Of a stretch of DNA of 64,000 nt, positions 22,446 through 35,274 are shown in pieces. Source of the stretch: Pleurostoma richardsiae (taxonomy: Eukaryota > Ascomycota > Sordariomycetes > Calosphaeriales > Pleurostomataceae); contig JANBVO010000046.1 in NCBI GenBank assembly GCA_030052745.1, positions 62,001 to 126,000 on the forward strand, read 5' to 3'. The stretch's first letter is position 1. Every line of letters starts with the position of its first letter. The notes under the pieces were generated by a model that ran no database searches, was not told the DNA's origin, and saw nothing but the letters and a program-made list of their open reading frames with translations. A program made the translations under genes and the position numbers.

Positions 22446-24917
22446 ATGACCCCGCAGTCGCTCAAGGATAAAGTTGCCTTCTTCCGGCAGCTAGAAACTC
22501 TGAAGAGACCGGATGACGATGAAGATGGTGCCACGCCGGACTACGAGCTGGAGCAGCAACGGCGCTCAGAAAGCCGTGCCTTCTTTCGGGGTAGACCAAC
22601 CACGGCTCCCGAAGCATCATCACGGCCAGTAGTTGACTCCGAGCCCCAGAAGACACAGATGCGAGGTCCGAAGCGTACTTCTTCGGCCCCGGTTTCAGGG
22701 GCGCGACTATCAAGCGAGACTATCATTGAGAGTACGCCGCTGCTCCGGAACAGGAGTAAGCGCACCCAGCAGAGCGATATGCCGACTGGTTCTTCTTTCG
22801 TCGAGGAGAGTCCTCCGCCTGGCTCCCCTCACGCCCCGACCCCGAGGCGGTCGAAGAGCACAACGAACCCGTCATCTGCATCAACTGCTACTAAAGCTTC
22901 TACTACTACCTCAGGGATCGCGAAGCGCAAACGCAACTCCACGTTAGGCAAGGTCGTTCCCGAGTCCGAGCAGATATTCAAGGGACTCTCCTTCTTCTAT
23001 ATCCCCAACGACGACGTGGCTCCAGCCAGGAAGATGCGCATCGCCAGAGCCCGGGAATACGGTGCGCGTTGGACGAAGGAAATTCAGGAGGCCACCCACA
23101 TTGTTGTCGACAAAGCTCTCAAGTATGACAATATTCGAACCATCTTGGCCCCTATCGCTGGGATCAAGTCGCTCATCTTAGTAAACGAAGTCTATCCGCT
23201 GGACTGCATCCGATTTCGCAACGTTCTGAACCCGGACCAAGCTCAGTACAGCATTTCTGGACGTCCCGCTCTACAGCACGCCCGTCAGACTGAGCCCGAG
23301 CATACAAATCCGCATGAACCCTCTCAAAACTCTAATAAGTCACTCGAACTGAAACCTCGACAAACCAATCCATCTAAGTGGGACTACGTCCCACCAAGAT
23401 CGCCTCCTCGCAGTCAAGCGTCGTCTCAGCGGAGTGGTGGCAGAGAAGTCATACAATCAGAGTCTGAAGCCAACTCTGGTACAAGCCAGGGCGTGTGGCT
23501 CGATACGTCAGACATTATGGTGCAGTCATTGCAGGGCGTTGCGACCGACGATAAAGGACGGGGACTCTCAGGTGCCCCGCAACCAGTCCCGTCGGGTTCG
23601 GCGGCTGCCGGTCTGGAGAGAGACGAGCTCTCCGAGTACATCGAGATGATGCAGGAATACAAAGATTTGCCGCTGGGTGAAGAAGAGGACGACTTACAGT
23701 CGGTAGTCGCGAGCGAGGACGCATCCTCTAACTCCAATTCCGATCAAGAGTCAGAAGGAGAAAAGAGCCGTAAAAAGCAACGTCTGGATATGGTTCAATC
23801 ATCCAGGCGGAAGAACTTATCTTTTGAGGAGAAGTTTGCCTGCAACCAGGGAGGAACCAAGGACAGCTCGATTGACACAAACCCCAATTCCCGGACCATT
23901 GAAGTTCTCCAGAGTATGTGCGACTATTACAGCCGTATCGACGATCACTGGCGGACAACATCATACCGGAAGGCCATCGCTACTCTCAAGCGGCAGATGA
24001 CAAAGGTTACCACAAAGGAGGATGCGAAGCGTCTCCCCAATATTGGAGATCGGCTGGCACAGAAGATCGAAGAGATCGTTACTACTAATAGACTCAAGCG
24101 CCTGGAGTACGCTCAGAAGGAGCCAATGGACGAAGTCTTGCAGCGATTTCTCAATGTCTACGATGTTGGTCTCAGCCGTGCGAACAAGTGGATCTCCCAG
24201 GGGTACCGGACGCTGCAGGATTTGCTAGACAGAGCCGATTTGACCCCCAATCAGCGCGTTGGAGTCGTGCACTACGACGATCTGAATTCACGTATCCCTA
24301 GACGCGAAGTCGAAGCATTAGGCGCCCACGTGCGAAAGAGGGCGGCGAAAATCGACAAGGATATCGAACTACTCATCGGCGGCAGCTTCAGGCGAGGGGC
24401 GGACACCTCTGGCGATATCGACTTCATCGTGACCAAAAAGGGGACAGATTCAACTGCGGACCTAGTCCCGTTCCTACAGGAGCTCATATCTGTCCTCCGG
24501 GGAGAAGACTTTCTCGTCGCTACCCTGGCCTCACTGCACAGTCATCGCCGCTCCAAGGAAGGGCCGGGGAGCAAGTGGCACGGCTGTTGCGTCCTACCCC
24601 GGATACCTGGCGGCTTCAACGACAGTGACACCTACCGGCCAGTCTGGCGGCGAGTTGACTTCCTCTTGGTGCCGGAGACTGAATACGGGGCGGCACTGAT
24701 CTACTTTACCGGCAACGACATCTTCAACCGCAGCATGCGCCTGCTCGCGTCGAAGAAGGGCATGAGGCTGAACCAGAGGGGCCTGTATAAGGAGGTAATG
24801 AGGGGAAATAACCGGGTCAAGGTCACAGAAGGGGAGCTGGTTGAGGGGCGGGATGAGAGGCACATTTTTGAGATACTGGGCGTCAAGTGGAGGGAGCCAC
24901 GGGACCGCTGGTGTTGA
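22446..24917 (+). CDS. pol4: DNA polymerase X family, Pol4 / polymerase lambda type, with BRCT domain
   Basis: An intronless gene for an 823-residue gap-filling DNA polymerase acting in base excision repair and non-homologous end joining. The N-terminus is Ser/Pro-rich with basic clusters (AKRKRNS). A BRCT domain lies at about residues 176-265 (FKGLSFFYIPNDDVAPARKM through VNEVYPLDCIRFRN). A Ser/acidic linker follows, with DLPLGEEEDDLQS. The catalytic part runs from about residue 480: the 8-kDa-like region (YYSRIDDHWRTTSYRKAI), helix-hairpin-helix (LPNIGDRLAQKIEEI), fingers (VYDVGLSRANKWISQGYRTL) and palm. The metal-binding aspartates are D657 and D659 in GSFRRGADTSGDIDFIV and D738 in RRVDFLLV. 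The ending, FNRSMRLLASKKGMRLNQRG, is the thumb signature. The start is the ATG at 22446, just after a short TCATCA repeat; an earlier ATG at 22423 is out of frame. It is longer than human Pol lambda because of the linkers. Confidence 0.93.
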   Translation: MTPQSLKDKVAFFRQLETLKRPDDDEDGATPDYELEQQRRSESRAFFRGRPTTAPEASSRPVVDSEPQKTQMRGPKRTSSAPVSGARLSSETIIESTPLLRNRSKRTQQSDMPTGSSFVEESPPPGSPHAPTPRRSKSTTNPSSASTATKASTTTSGIAKRKRNSTLGKVVPESEQIFKGLSFFYIPNDDVAPARKMRIARAREYGARWTKEIQEATHIVVDKALKYDNIRTILAPIAGIKSLILVNEVYPLDCIRFRNVLNPDQAQYSISGRPALQHARQTEPEHTNPHEPSQNSNKSLELKPRQTNPSKWDYVPPRSPPRSQASSQRSGGREVIQSESEANSGTSQGVWLDTSDIMVQSLQGVATDDKGRGLSGAPQPVPSGSAAAGLERDELSEYIEMMQEYKDLPLGEEEDDLQSVVASEDASSNSNSDQESEGEKSRKKQRLDMVQSSRRKNLSFEEKFACNQGGTKDSSIDTNPNSRTIEVLQSMCDYYSRIDDHWRTTSYRKAIATLKRQMTKVTTKEDAKRLPNIGDRLAQKIEEIVTTNRLKRLEYAQKEPMDEVLQRFLNVYDVGLSRANKWISQGYRTLQDLLDRADLTPNQRVGVVHYDDLNSRIPRREVEALGAHVRKRAAKIDKDIELLIGGSFRRGADTSGDIDFIVTKKGTDSTADLVPFLQELISVLRGEDFLVATLASLHSHRRSKEGPGSKWHGCCVLPRIPGGFNDSDTYRPVWRRVDFLLVPETEYGAALIYFTGNDIFNRSMRLLASKKGMRLNQRGLYKEVMRGNNRVKVTEGELVEGRDERHIFEILGVKWREPRDRWC

Positions 24918-25458
24918 TGGTGGTGGCAATATGGCTTGGTCGACAGCATACCTAGGATATGATACCCCTGCTTTAGCATTCCGGTGTAACTGAACTGAAG
25001 AGAAAGACAGAAATTGACCCATCCGTGGCTTGTATTCCGTGCCTTCGTCGTGACATTCGAAACGCAGTCTTAGCCATTGGAGAAGCGGACAGGAGGGGAA
25101 GCTGAAGGAGAGTCGATATTCATACCGACAGACTGGCAGACTGGCAGATAAGATCGCGGCCTAACCCGCGTCCAGATCGGGCCTAGACCAGCTGGGGAAG
25201 CCGCTAATGCACTGCCAGTCCAGACCGCAACTTCTTAACTTAAGGTAGTTATTGCATTATCGAGGCTTTGCGGGGCAACTGTCGACCGCTTTTGGAAGAA
25301 AATTTGGACGAAAAGAGAGAGCCCCGCCGCCGCAAAATATACCACCCTATATGCCTGTGCTATCGTGAACTCCCAGACAACTCCCACTCCTCAAAGCCCT
25401 TCTCATCTCCCCGCCGCCAGCACATCGTCCCCCACCTGCACTGGAAGCGTTGCCGACC
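24918..25458. other. Intergenic region and promoter of the arginine methyltransferase gene
   Basis: No gene. The part just upstream of 25459 is CT-rich, as is usual for fungal leaders. Confidence 0.6.
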
Positions 25459-26935
<1,477 letters not shown>

Positions 26936-28051
26936 TAGTCCCGACACCTCGCAAAAAGAGTGTGCGCGTGACGGCTGGTGTGCTGGGGCGAACAGAGCAG
27001 ATCCTCGGGCAATGCTGGCCGACCTTTCCTCACAGGGGGGTTGTTGTCCCGTGGCAGGAGGCGGGCTCTTGAGGGCAGGCGAGGGTTCGAGGCGGGTATT
27101 CTGGCGTTCTCTGTTGGTCACAAAAAAAAAAAGAAGAAGCCTATCTGGCGGCGCGGACGATGGCGCGCTCTACGGCATGATGATACCTGCTTCGTTGTGG
27201 AGATAGAAAAGGAAGGGCTGTGTGTTGCTTTTTCTATTTTCCTGTTTCTTCTTTTTCATGTTGTTCTTTCAGTCTTGTTGTCTCACTCATATCTGCATTA
27301 CCTGCATAGATAGCATCTCGTCGTGAGAAGGAAGGGAAAAAGAGAGAGAGAGGAAGAGAGAGAGGAGCATAACATTGTTGTCGATTGAGTGATGATTACG
27401 TGCTATCCGAATAGAACGAAATCGAACCGGGGACAAGAGGAGGTCTGCCAAATTAAACTTGCTGAAAGACATACGGAACACTCATATTCCTAGCACTCGT
27501 CCGCTGTGAGCCGAATAGATGGACGAGCTGATTTTTTAATATCTATCGTTGGAATCGTGACGGCTATGGATCTATCTGTCTCGCCCTTACTGCAAAAATC
27601 CCCGACCAAGCAGGGTTTGTTGAGTTCGTGTCTCGTCAAAGAATGCGTTCGTCCAGCCCGCCGTGCCAGGAGGGTGAGAGCGAAGAGACTCGCCGTTCCC
27701 CTCCCGCATTGCAGGGCTGGCAGATTGAGCCGAAGATGGTAGAAGAGGAGGCAGCCCAGCCTGATGATGGCTCCATTACAAATGATTGGTGCAAGCAAGA
27801 TAGCCCCGAAGCGCAGGATAACTTTTGGTCGTGACGGGCTCTTCCTTCATCCCTGAAAGGATGGAATAAGGTAGGGGGAAGGAGAGCCGGTAAAGGAATA
27901 TTGCCGCCATGATATATCTTCATCTGAAACCGCCACCGTCTTCACTTGATCAATGTTCCCCGCCCACCTGCTAGCTGAGCAGAGCCTTGAGGTCCTCCCC
28001 GTGCAAACCGGTCCCAGTGAGGCCGCGTCGAGCCCGGTACTGTAGGATGGC
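26936..28051. other. Convergent intergenic region with simple-sequence tracts
   Basis: It holds the 3' flanks of two convergent genes. An A12 run is at about 27122-27133 and a GA-rich stretch at about 27327-27367. The small ORFs inside have no domains. Confidence 0.6.
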
Positions 28052-29763
28052 CTACATACCTCCACCGTAGTTCTTAACGACCCGAGCGACCTTAGTCGCC
28101 AGTTCGTCGGCCTCCACCCGGGTGGCTGCCTCGGCGTAGACGCGGCACGCGTTCTCCGTGCCCGAGGCCCGCGCGAACGCCCTCGCGCTGGCGTACTTCT
28201 TGACGCACTGGTCGATCTCGTCCTGCGCGCCGGGCGGGTGCGACAGCCGGCGCTCCGCGTCCGTCGTCTGGAACAGGTCCTTGTCGGCGACCTCGACGCG
28301 CACGAGCCGGTTCGGCAGGTCCGTGTAGGTCATGGCCCAGTCGCGCAGGGTCCACGCCTTGTGTGCCAGGATCACCTCCACCATCAGCATGTCCGAGATG
28401 GCGTCGCCGACGGTCTGGTTGATGAGGTCGCTGACGGCCGAGAGCGTCTCGAGGGCCTCCTTCTGCGCGGGAGACTGGGGCTTCTTCTCCTTGAAGGCGC
28501 GTGTGGCGTCGGTGGAGAAGAGAACGGTGCCGTGGCCATTGGCTTCGAAGTAAACGCCGATATCGAAGCCGCAGGCCGCGTGGTGCAGATGCTTGACGCC
28601 CGTCGGGGTGCATACCACCGGCAGCCGGAGGTGGCTGGTGATGTAGGCCGTGCTAGCTCCGTTGGCGTAGGCCGTCTGCACGACGCCAATGCGGAGGTCA
28701 TCCTCGAGGCCGGCAGCCCGGACAAGGTCGGCAATGAAGGACGCCGCCAGCGAAGAGATGCGGTCGCCGTCAAGCATGGAGAACCCAGTCTCCGGGTCAA
28801 CCCAATAGTAGATCAGACGGTCCGCATCTCCATCCAGAGAGCAGCTGCGAGCGCCTGGAACCGGCTTGGGTGTGGGAGGAGCTCGCTGCTTGGTCTTGAC
28901 AAAGTCGGCACCGCACTGTAGAGCCGTGTCAGCTCGAGGCGCATATCCCTCACGATGTGACCTCAAGGGGCCCTGGTAACCAAAGTACTCACCTCAAGGT
29001 TGAGAACCTCGGGCCGAAGCACATCATCGTTGACGACCTTGACATCGAGTCCAGTCTTGTCCTTGGGAATGTACTTCAGCAGCTCGCTCAGTTTCGGGCC
29101 TCCAACACCGTTGGCGCAATCCACCGTTAGTGTGCCTTGAACCTTCCTGCCTTTCAGAGCCCGCTCAAATGCCGACGACAGCTTTTTGTAATATCCCGCC
29201 TCGCTAACCTCGCCATATGCCTGCGGAGTGCCTTCCGTGTTGGTGCACCGCGTGAGATAGTGCAGCTGAGGAGTGGTCAGGATCTTGTAGTCGACATATT
29301 CCGTGTCGGTAGCCTCGAGGGCGTCGGCGAGCGCCGTGACGAGTCTGTGGCCGGAGGGGCGGGTGTCGCGGCCGTAGACGACCTTCGCAGGAACCTTCAG
29401 ATCGATCCACAGCTTCTTCGCCAGCGAGTGATACGTCTCGACGAGCTCCTCGTCAGTCGCGCAGTTGACGAGCTTGGTGGCGTAGCCCTCCCACTCCTGC
29501 TCGAGCATCTCGCCCATGGGGTCGACGATCTTGACGCCGTTGTCGGCGGCGGGATTGTGGCTGGCCGTGACCATGACACCGATGGCCTGGCTGCTCTGCT
29601 TGCGGCTGCGGAGCGCGGCAAGCAAGCCGACGCGGAAGGCGACTCCCTCGAGCAGGTCGGCCTTCATGCGGAACCCCGCGGTGCCGTACTTGTACAGCTG
29701 CCCCGCCTGGAGGGGCACGATGGGGTGCCTCTTGGAAGCCGCGATGATCTTGTCGTCGGCCAT
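28052..29763 (-). CDS. pcm1: Phosphoacetylglucosamine mutase (N-acetylglucosamine-phosphate mutase)
   Basis: Converts N-acetylglucosamine 6-phosphate to the 1-phosphate, a cytosolic step toward UDP-GlcNAc for chitin, N-glycans and GPI anchors. Exon 1 is 29763-28993 and exon 2 is 28915-28052, split by a 77-nt intron, giving 544 residues, the usual length. The four signature sites are all present: the active-site Ser loop TASHNP with S68; the metal-binding loop DGDADR at 285-290; the sugar-binding loop VYFEANGHG; and the phosphate-binding loop ASGTENACR at 507-515. The ATG at 29763 gives MADDKIIAASKRHP; an upstream in-frame ATG at 29946 would add a stretch not seen in the family. The gene is divergent from mus81 (925 bp apart) and convergent with hmt1. 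Confidence 0.95.
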
Positions 29764-30688
29764 CGTGAAGTGCGTGGCTGTTGTTGTCTTGATCGATGCG
29801 GAAACGAGAGGTAACCAGAGGAGAGGGATGTGGTGAGCCAATTGAGCTCGCAGATGGCGGAGGTCGACTTTAATACTCCGGATGGCACTTGCTGCTCTAA
29901 GGCGCTGGAGAGCCTGCTTGTGGAGCTCGTATTTGGAGGGGTGCACCTTGCTGCCAGCGGCCTCCCACTGAAGTCTCCGGTACCTCGACGGTAACCAAGG
30001 TCACCGCGGGTTACCAGGTTACGCACGTCCCACCATGCCCTTCATGCCTTAGTCATAGAAACACCCGTCTCATATGACAACTGACTGGCGTCCTCAACGG
30101 CACGTCAACTCGCTTGACAGGAAAGCCCGCAAGACACTCCGTTTCCAGACATGGTATCCCGGAGCATGACAGGCTGTCGCTAGTTCTTCCAATTACGCTG
30201 TTCAGTCAGAGTAATTCTGTTATGGTCATGCGCATCCCGGCATCCTGCATCTCCTATCCAGTCCCTAATGGTTCCTGATATCTCAACATGAAACCTTGAG
30301 CTCCGTTACACGAGGCGTGTACAAAGCCTTACGGCAAGGTACCTCGAGTATTTCCGCTGAAGATGGAAGTTTGCCGTACCAAGTGGAACTACTGAGTACC
30401 GTAGCTCTCTGCAGTCTCATATGCGCTCTTTCCTGTCGCAGCGCTTCCAACTCCTCTCCCATCTCAGTCCTTACAAGTGTCATGTGATACATCACGTGCT
30501 TATGCGATGGTCTCGTGTTAGCCTCTTCCGCAACGACGCGATATGCGCGTCAACACTTTTGAGAGGCGGCCATCTCATCACTCTTAGCAGAAATTCGCAT
30601 TCAATTGCGTCTTCTCCACCTGCTGGAATTCTCAATTGCATAGTTTCGTTGTTTCTAGATCCATTTTGCTTCTCGCCTTCTCGCTAGG
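29764..30688. other. Divergent promoter region, phosphoacetylglucosamine mutase / mus81
   Basis: No gene. Copies of GGTAACC/GGTTACC-like words are clustered at about 29988-30022. Confidence 0.55.
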
Positions 30689-32449
30689 ATGTCGCAGGAC
30701 GACAGTCCCAACCCCTTGCTCCTTGAATGGGTGAAGGAATGGTTGGACAACGCCCGAGAGCGCAACTCGAAGGGTATCACCACGTATAGGCATGCTTATA
30801 ACGCCCTCAAAGCCTGTCCAATTGCTTTTACACATCCCTCTGAGCTGCAGCAGCTGAAAGGGTTTGGGCCGAAACTCTGTGATCGGCTCACAGTGCAGTT
30901 GAAGAAGCATTGCGAGGAGAATGGACTGCCAATGCCGGAGCATCCACTCGCGAAAAGGAGGACAAGCGGCGATCTAGAAGATGACGACGGTGCAGAATCC
31001 TCGAGGCCCGCCAAGAAGCGGAAGACAAAGCAGTATGTTCCGGCCTATCGGTCAGGTCCATACGCATTAGTCCTCGCACTATCTGCTATGGACGAGGATG
31101 TGTCAATAGGGATGACAAAGGCAGATCTGATCGACGCCGCGCAGCCCCATTGCGACTCTTCATTTACCGCCCCGAGCGATCCCACAAAGTTCTACACGGC
31201 TTGGAACTCGATGAAGACGCTTGTCCAGAAGGAGCTCGTCTATGAAAGAGGCCGCCCCCTCAAGCGATATGCTCTTACTGACGAGGGTTGGGATGTTGCA
31301 AAACGGATTCAGCAAACCGCTGGAGTGGGTCAAACTCGCATCGATGACCTTAACAGCAACGGAACTGGACAAGCAGGCATTGCCGAAACGAGCAGGCACC
31401 ATGCTGCTGCAGAGCCGGTGATCCTGACAGAGGAGGACAGCGTTCCGTCGGCACCCGAGAAGGAGTACGGAGACGTCATACGAAATGGACCTGACATTTC
31501 GGACGATGCGAACCTACCCATTTTCACTCCTATTAGGCTCGCTCCGGGGACATTCACGGTACACCTGGTTCTGGATGTGCGGGAAGTCCGAGCCAAGACC
31601 GACCGGGATTATATGCAGGAAGAATTGAACAAGAGAGACGCCAAGCCCATTATGCGAAGCCTGGAGCTGGGTGATGCTATGTGGATAGCGAAATGTCACG
31701 ATCCGGATGTACTCCGCCGAGCTGGCTCCGAAGGAGACGAGGTCGTCCTGGACTGGATCGTGGAGCGGAAACGGCTCGATGATTTGGTCATGAGTATCAA
31801 GGACGGCCGATTCCACGAGCAGAAGTTCCGACTCCGGAAGTCAGGAGTCAGGAACGTCGTCTACCTCGTCGAGGAGATCTCCATGGACCCGACGCACTTC
31901 CAGAAGTACCAAGAGGCCGTGGAGTCGGCTATCGCATCAACACAAGTAGTTAATGGCTACTTCCTCAAGAAGACCCAGAAGATCGACGACACAATCCGGT
32001 ATCTGGCGAGGATGACGGTGATACTGAAGAAGCTATACGAAAGCAAGCCCCTGAGCGTCATCCCTTCGAAAGTTCTTACCTCTCAGAATTACTCGCCGCT
32101 TCTTGCACATCTGAGGGAGAAGGAACCTTCCAATAGCTACCACATCAGCTATCCTGCCTTCGCGTCCTTGGTGTCAAAGTCGGATATGCTGACACTTAGG
32201 GACATCTATCTCAAGATGCTGATGTGCACGAGGGGCGTGACTGGAGAGAAGGCTGTGGAGATTCAGAAGCGATGGAAGACGCCGTACGACTTCGTCAAGG
32301 CCTTTGAACAATGTGGGCCAGGAGAGAGGGGCCTGAAGAGCAAAAGGGAATTGGTGGCTAGCCGCCTGAACGGCGAAATACAAGTGGGCAGGAAGAAGAT
32401 CCCCAAGGGCCTTAGCCAGAAGATCGCGGAGGTCTGGGGAGACGCATGA
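30689..32449 (+). CDS. mus81: Crossover junction endonuclease Mus81
   Basis: Catalytic subunit of the Mus81-Eme1 structure-selective nuclease, which cuts 3' flaps, replication forks and nicked Holliday junctions. It is an intronless frame of 586 residues. An N-terminal helix-hairpin-helix (ELQQLKGFGPKLCDRL) is followed by a basic stretch (PAKKRKTK), a winged-helix-like region (KADLIDAAQPHCDSS to KRYALTDEGWDVAKRI), then the ERCC4 nuclease domain from about residue 290. The catalytic signature is VERKRLDDL, with E359, R360, K361 and D364/D365; an upstream acidic strand reads VLDVREV. The C-terminal HhH region (LRDIYLKMLMCTRGVTGEKA through PYDFVKAFEQCG) is present. The ATG at 30689 is the first in frame. 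Its stop lies only 130 bp from the end of the convergent riboflavin synthase gene. Confidence 0.95.
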   Translation: MSQDDSPNPLLLEWVKEWLDNARERNSKGITTYRHAYNALKACPIAFTHPSELQQLKGFGPKLCDRLTVQLKKHCEENGLPMPEHPLAKRRTSGDLEDDDGAESSRPAKKRKTKQYVPAYRSGPYALVLALSAMDEDVSIGMTKADLIDAAQPHCDSSFTAPSDPTKFYTAWNSMKTLVQKELVYERGRPLKRYALTDEGWDVAKRIQQTAGVGQTRIDDLNSNGTGQAGIAETSRHHAAAEPVILTEEDSVPSAPEKEYGDVIRNGPDISDDANLPIFTPIRLAPGTFTVHLVLDVREVRAKTDRDYMQEELNKRDAKPIMRSLELGDAMWIAKCHDPDVLRRAGSEGDEVVLDWIVERKRLDDLVMSIKDGRFHEQKFRLRKSGVRNVVYLVEEISMDPTHFQKYQEAVESAIASTQVVNGYFLKKTQKIDDTIRYLARMTVILKKLYESKPLSVIPSKVLTSQNYSPLLAHLREKEPSNSYHISYPAFASLVSKSDMLTLRDIYLKMLMCTRGVTGEKAVEIQKRWKTPYDFVKAFEQCGPGERGLKSKRELVASRLNGEIQVGRKKIPKGLSQKIAEVWGDA

Positions 32450-32579
32450 CTAGTGTCTAAGGAGCAGGTCAATCGGTAATGGGTATCATGAAGCCTATTC
32501 TTATGATGGGGCGTGTATGCAGCCATAGCCGCCTGACGAAGGCAGAGATGCCGATAAAGTCATCATTCGCTGTCTCAGC

Positions 32580-33377
32580 TCAAGTAGTCTTCCCGCCCAG
32601 ACCCTGCGCGACAATCCGCTCGACCACCTTCTGGATGAATGGCACCGCGCCAGCCTCCGTGCCCAGCTCCAGCGAGCTCAGGTAGGCGTTCATGGACTTC
32701 TCGGCGTACTTGGCCATCATGTCGACCTCGACGTTGACGGTGTCGCCGACCTTCTTGCCGGCGATGACGACGCGCTCCTGCGTGTACGCGATGAGCATCA
32801 CCTCCCACCAGCCCTCGGCGTCGTCGACCTTGGTGACCGTCAGGCTCGTCCCGTCCAGCGCGATGAAGCCCTTGTACACGACGTAGCGCAGCGCCGCCTG
32901 GTCCCGCGGCCGGAACCGGATGGTCAGCGCGTTGCCATCGGGCGTCAGGGCGGCGATCTCCGCCGTGGTGTCCACGTGGCCCTGCACGAAGTGGCCGCCC
33001 ATGCGGGTGTCGGCGCGCACCGCGCGCTCCAGGTTGACGCGGGAGCCGGCGGCCAGGGCCTCCAGGTTGGTGACGCGCAGGGTCTCGGGGGCGACGCCGA
33101 CGGTGAAGCGCGGGGGCCCCGCGGGGGAGGCGGCGGTGAAGGAGGTCACGGTCAGGCAGACGCCGTTGATGGCGATGCTGTCTCCCAGGGTGCAGTCGGA
33201 GAGCAGGGCGGAGGAGGCGGGCAGGGCGATGGTCAGCGAGGTGCCGCCCGTCTCATCGTGCGGGTTGAGCTCCGCGACGACTGTGAGTGATGCATGAGCT
33301 TCTCAGGGCGCTCCCGGACATGAATGCATGGGTTTTTCTAACTGACCGCCAATCTCCTCGACGATGCCGGTGAACAT
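32580..33377 (-). CDS. rib5: Riboflavin synthase alpha chain
   Basis: Catalyses the last step of riboflavin synthesis, dismutation of two 6,7-dimethyl-8-ribityllumazine molecules. Exon 1 is very short (33377-33347, 31 nt) and codes for MFTGIVEEIG, the invariant start of the family; exon 2 is 33280-32580. The protein has 243 residues. Two lumazine-binding repeats are clear: the first with LGDSIAINGVCLTV, the second with GGHFVQGHVDTTAEI and FIALDGTSLTV. The short first exon is certain because the family cannot lack MFTGIVE, and the GTCAGT..TCACAG splice joins it in phase. It is convergent with mus81 and divergent (616 bp) from the GNAT gene. Confidence 0.95.
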
Positions 33378-33993
33378 CTTGATCTACAATGAGGACGCTT
33401 TGCGTTGCGGCTTGCTCACTTCAACAGCGATATCTGCAGTGAGTCGTCTGAGTGAGAAGTTGCTGCTCGGCGCACAAGTCGGAGACTCGGAGGGGTCCCT
33501 GAAATGACGAAACCGCGGGGGATCGGCGGGCCGTTTTCTTAGTGGCCTGGCCGGAAACTTAGGGGGCGTAATGGAAAATACTTCTTCGCTCTTCGAATAA
33601 TCTCTTAATCAGCAGAAGAGAAATCGGACTAAGCCGTGACTTCACGATTGCGAAGATGACGGAATCATCGAGGAGTAAGGCTGCCAGGTAGGTAATGTGA
33701 GGATGACAGTCCGATTGCATGGTTTTCTTTTACCTCTGCCGCCAACGACCGTCCCCCTCCGATCATGCTCATGGCCGGCGGCCGGTTGACTCACGCCGGG
33801 AAGTCGGATTCGTCCGAATTGGCACGACGACACACTCGGAACCGGCATGGCCTTCCCGGACCCGCGGACCTTTAAAGCCCTCGATCAGAAGGCTTGCCTG
33901 TCCGACACACCGGACTTCACACGGAGCTGGTAGCTCCCTGAGTCCATCTCTCATTTTCTCTTGAGGACCTTTGTCTCATCACTCTGCGTCACC
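33378..33993. other. Divergent promoter region, riboflavin synthase / GNAT gene
   Basis: No gene is seen. I could not recognise a specific regulatory motif. Confidence 0.55.
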
Positions 33994-34830
33994 ATGGGGG
34001 AGCAACAGAAGCAGAGCATGCCCGTCGTCAGGATCCGCCAGGCCGAGCCTCGCGACGTCGACCAAGTGACCGACGTGCTCATCGCGGCGATGTCCGTCGA
34101 CCAGGACTGGTGGGACTACCGTTACCCTTACCGGCTGGCGCACCCGGACGACCACCGCCGGTTCCTCCGCCTGCTCGTCGAGTCGTGGATCCGCCTGGAC
34201 TTCGACGACTGGCTCGTCGTGGTTGCCGAGTGCGCCGACGAGGCGGAGGAAGCGGAGGGTACCGGTCCCGTCACTGGGCAGCACTGGCGCATAGTCGCCT
34301 ACGCGGCCTGGGACGTGTCGTACGGGAATTTCAGGAGGTACGGCGAGGGGTACCATCCACAGAACCGTACGTCTCCCGGACGTAATGCAGACCCTCTTCA
34401 CACAGTCAAGGGCACGGAAGACTGAGGAGGCTGACTCGCTGCAGCATCTCAGGTTGTCCAGGACGCCGGGGGTCAGGACCGGCGCGACGCTAACCCGGCC
34501 CATGCGGCACGGCACTCTGAGGCGGCAGTGGAGGGCCACCGCGAGCATCTGGACTCGCTGTTCGGGACGGAGCAGCTGCACTTACAGGGGCTAGGCACGC
34601 ACCCGGACTTTCAGCGGCGTGGGCTTGCCGCGTCTCTGTGCCGCTGGGGCATGGACAGGGCCGCAGAGGACGGCGTGGCGTTGACGGTTATGGCGGCTCC
34701 GCTAGCGAGAGGCGTCTATCCGCGCATGGGGTTCAGGGAGCTCGAGCAGGTGCTGGTCCAGGTCCCAGGGGAGGAGGAGCGCACGTTTCTGTACCCTATG
34801 GTTTGGGAGCCGTCGAGGCCTGCGGAATAA
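33994..34830 (+). CDS. GNAT-family N-acetyltransferase
   Basis: Two exons, 33994-34366 and 34445-34830, joined by a 78-nt intron (GTACGT..CTGCAG), give 252 residues. The N-terminal strand RIRQAEPRDVDQVTDVLIAA is a typical GNAT opening, followed by YRYPYRLAHPDDHRRF, common in fungal members. After a hydrophilic insert, motif A is HLQGLGTHPDFQRRGLAASL with the acetyl-CoA pyrophosphate loop QRRGLA. Motif B includes LTVMAAPLARGVYPRMGF. The substrate cannot be told; fungal relatives act on small amines or are uncharacterised. An alternative acceptor 8 nt downstream (34452) would be out of phase, so 34444/34445 is preferred. Confidence 0.85.
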
Positions 34831-35274
34831 TGGAGCAGATGGTCCCACTTGGAAAATCAGACGGAACGAAGTTTTTCATGCTACATATCAAGAGAATTTC
34901 TTTTCACTATTGACACTATAGTTCGGGACAGTGGCATACTTTATGGCCTAGCAAGCTGGAGTTGATCGCGCCGTTCGTTGTAGAAGGAAGTACACTGGTA
35001 AGCGAGGTCGGGTCAGGAGAGTAAGTGTGATAGGAGCGTAACTTGGGAGAGTAAGTAGACCAGGAGAGTTGCTTAAGAGAGGAGGCAAATAGAGGAGGTA
35101 ACTCGCAAAGCAAGTATGCTAGGATAGTAGGCCAGGTAGGAGGCGGGTTCGTGACTATTTAGACACAGGACTCAGTAGCTCTATGTCACTTTTATACAAT
35201 GTCAGTGGCAGAGAAGTATTGCACAAACAGTAACACTCTGTATTCATGAATATTCCATTACTGAGCGGGCCATG
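34831..35274. repeat. AT-rich spacer with purine-rich imperfect repeats
   Basis: The plus strand at about 34985-35145 has recurring words such as ggagagtaagt, gagagtaagtag and gagaggagg at irregular spacing of 12-25 bases. No gene. A similar but longer stretch is at 37490-37790, on the other side of the mannanase gene. Confidence 0.5.

Noticed and set aside
28238-28921. 227-residue plus-strand frame opposite phosphoacetylglucosamine mutase
   Set aside because: Antisense shadow of a gene with all four active-site motifs.
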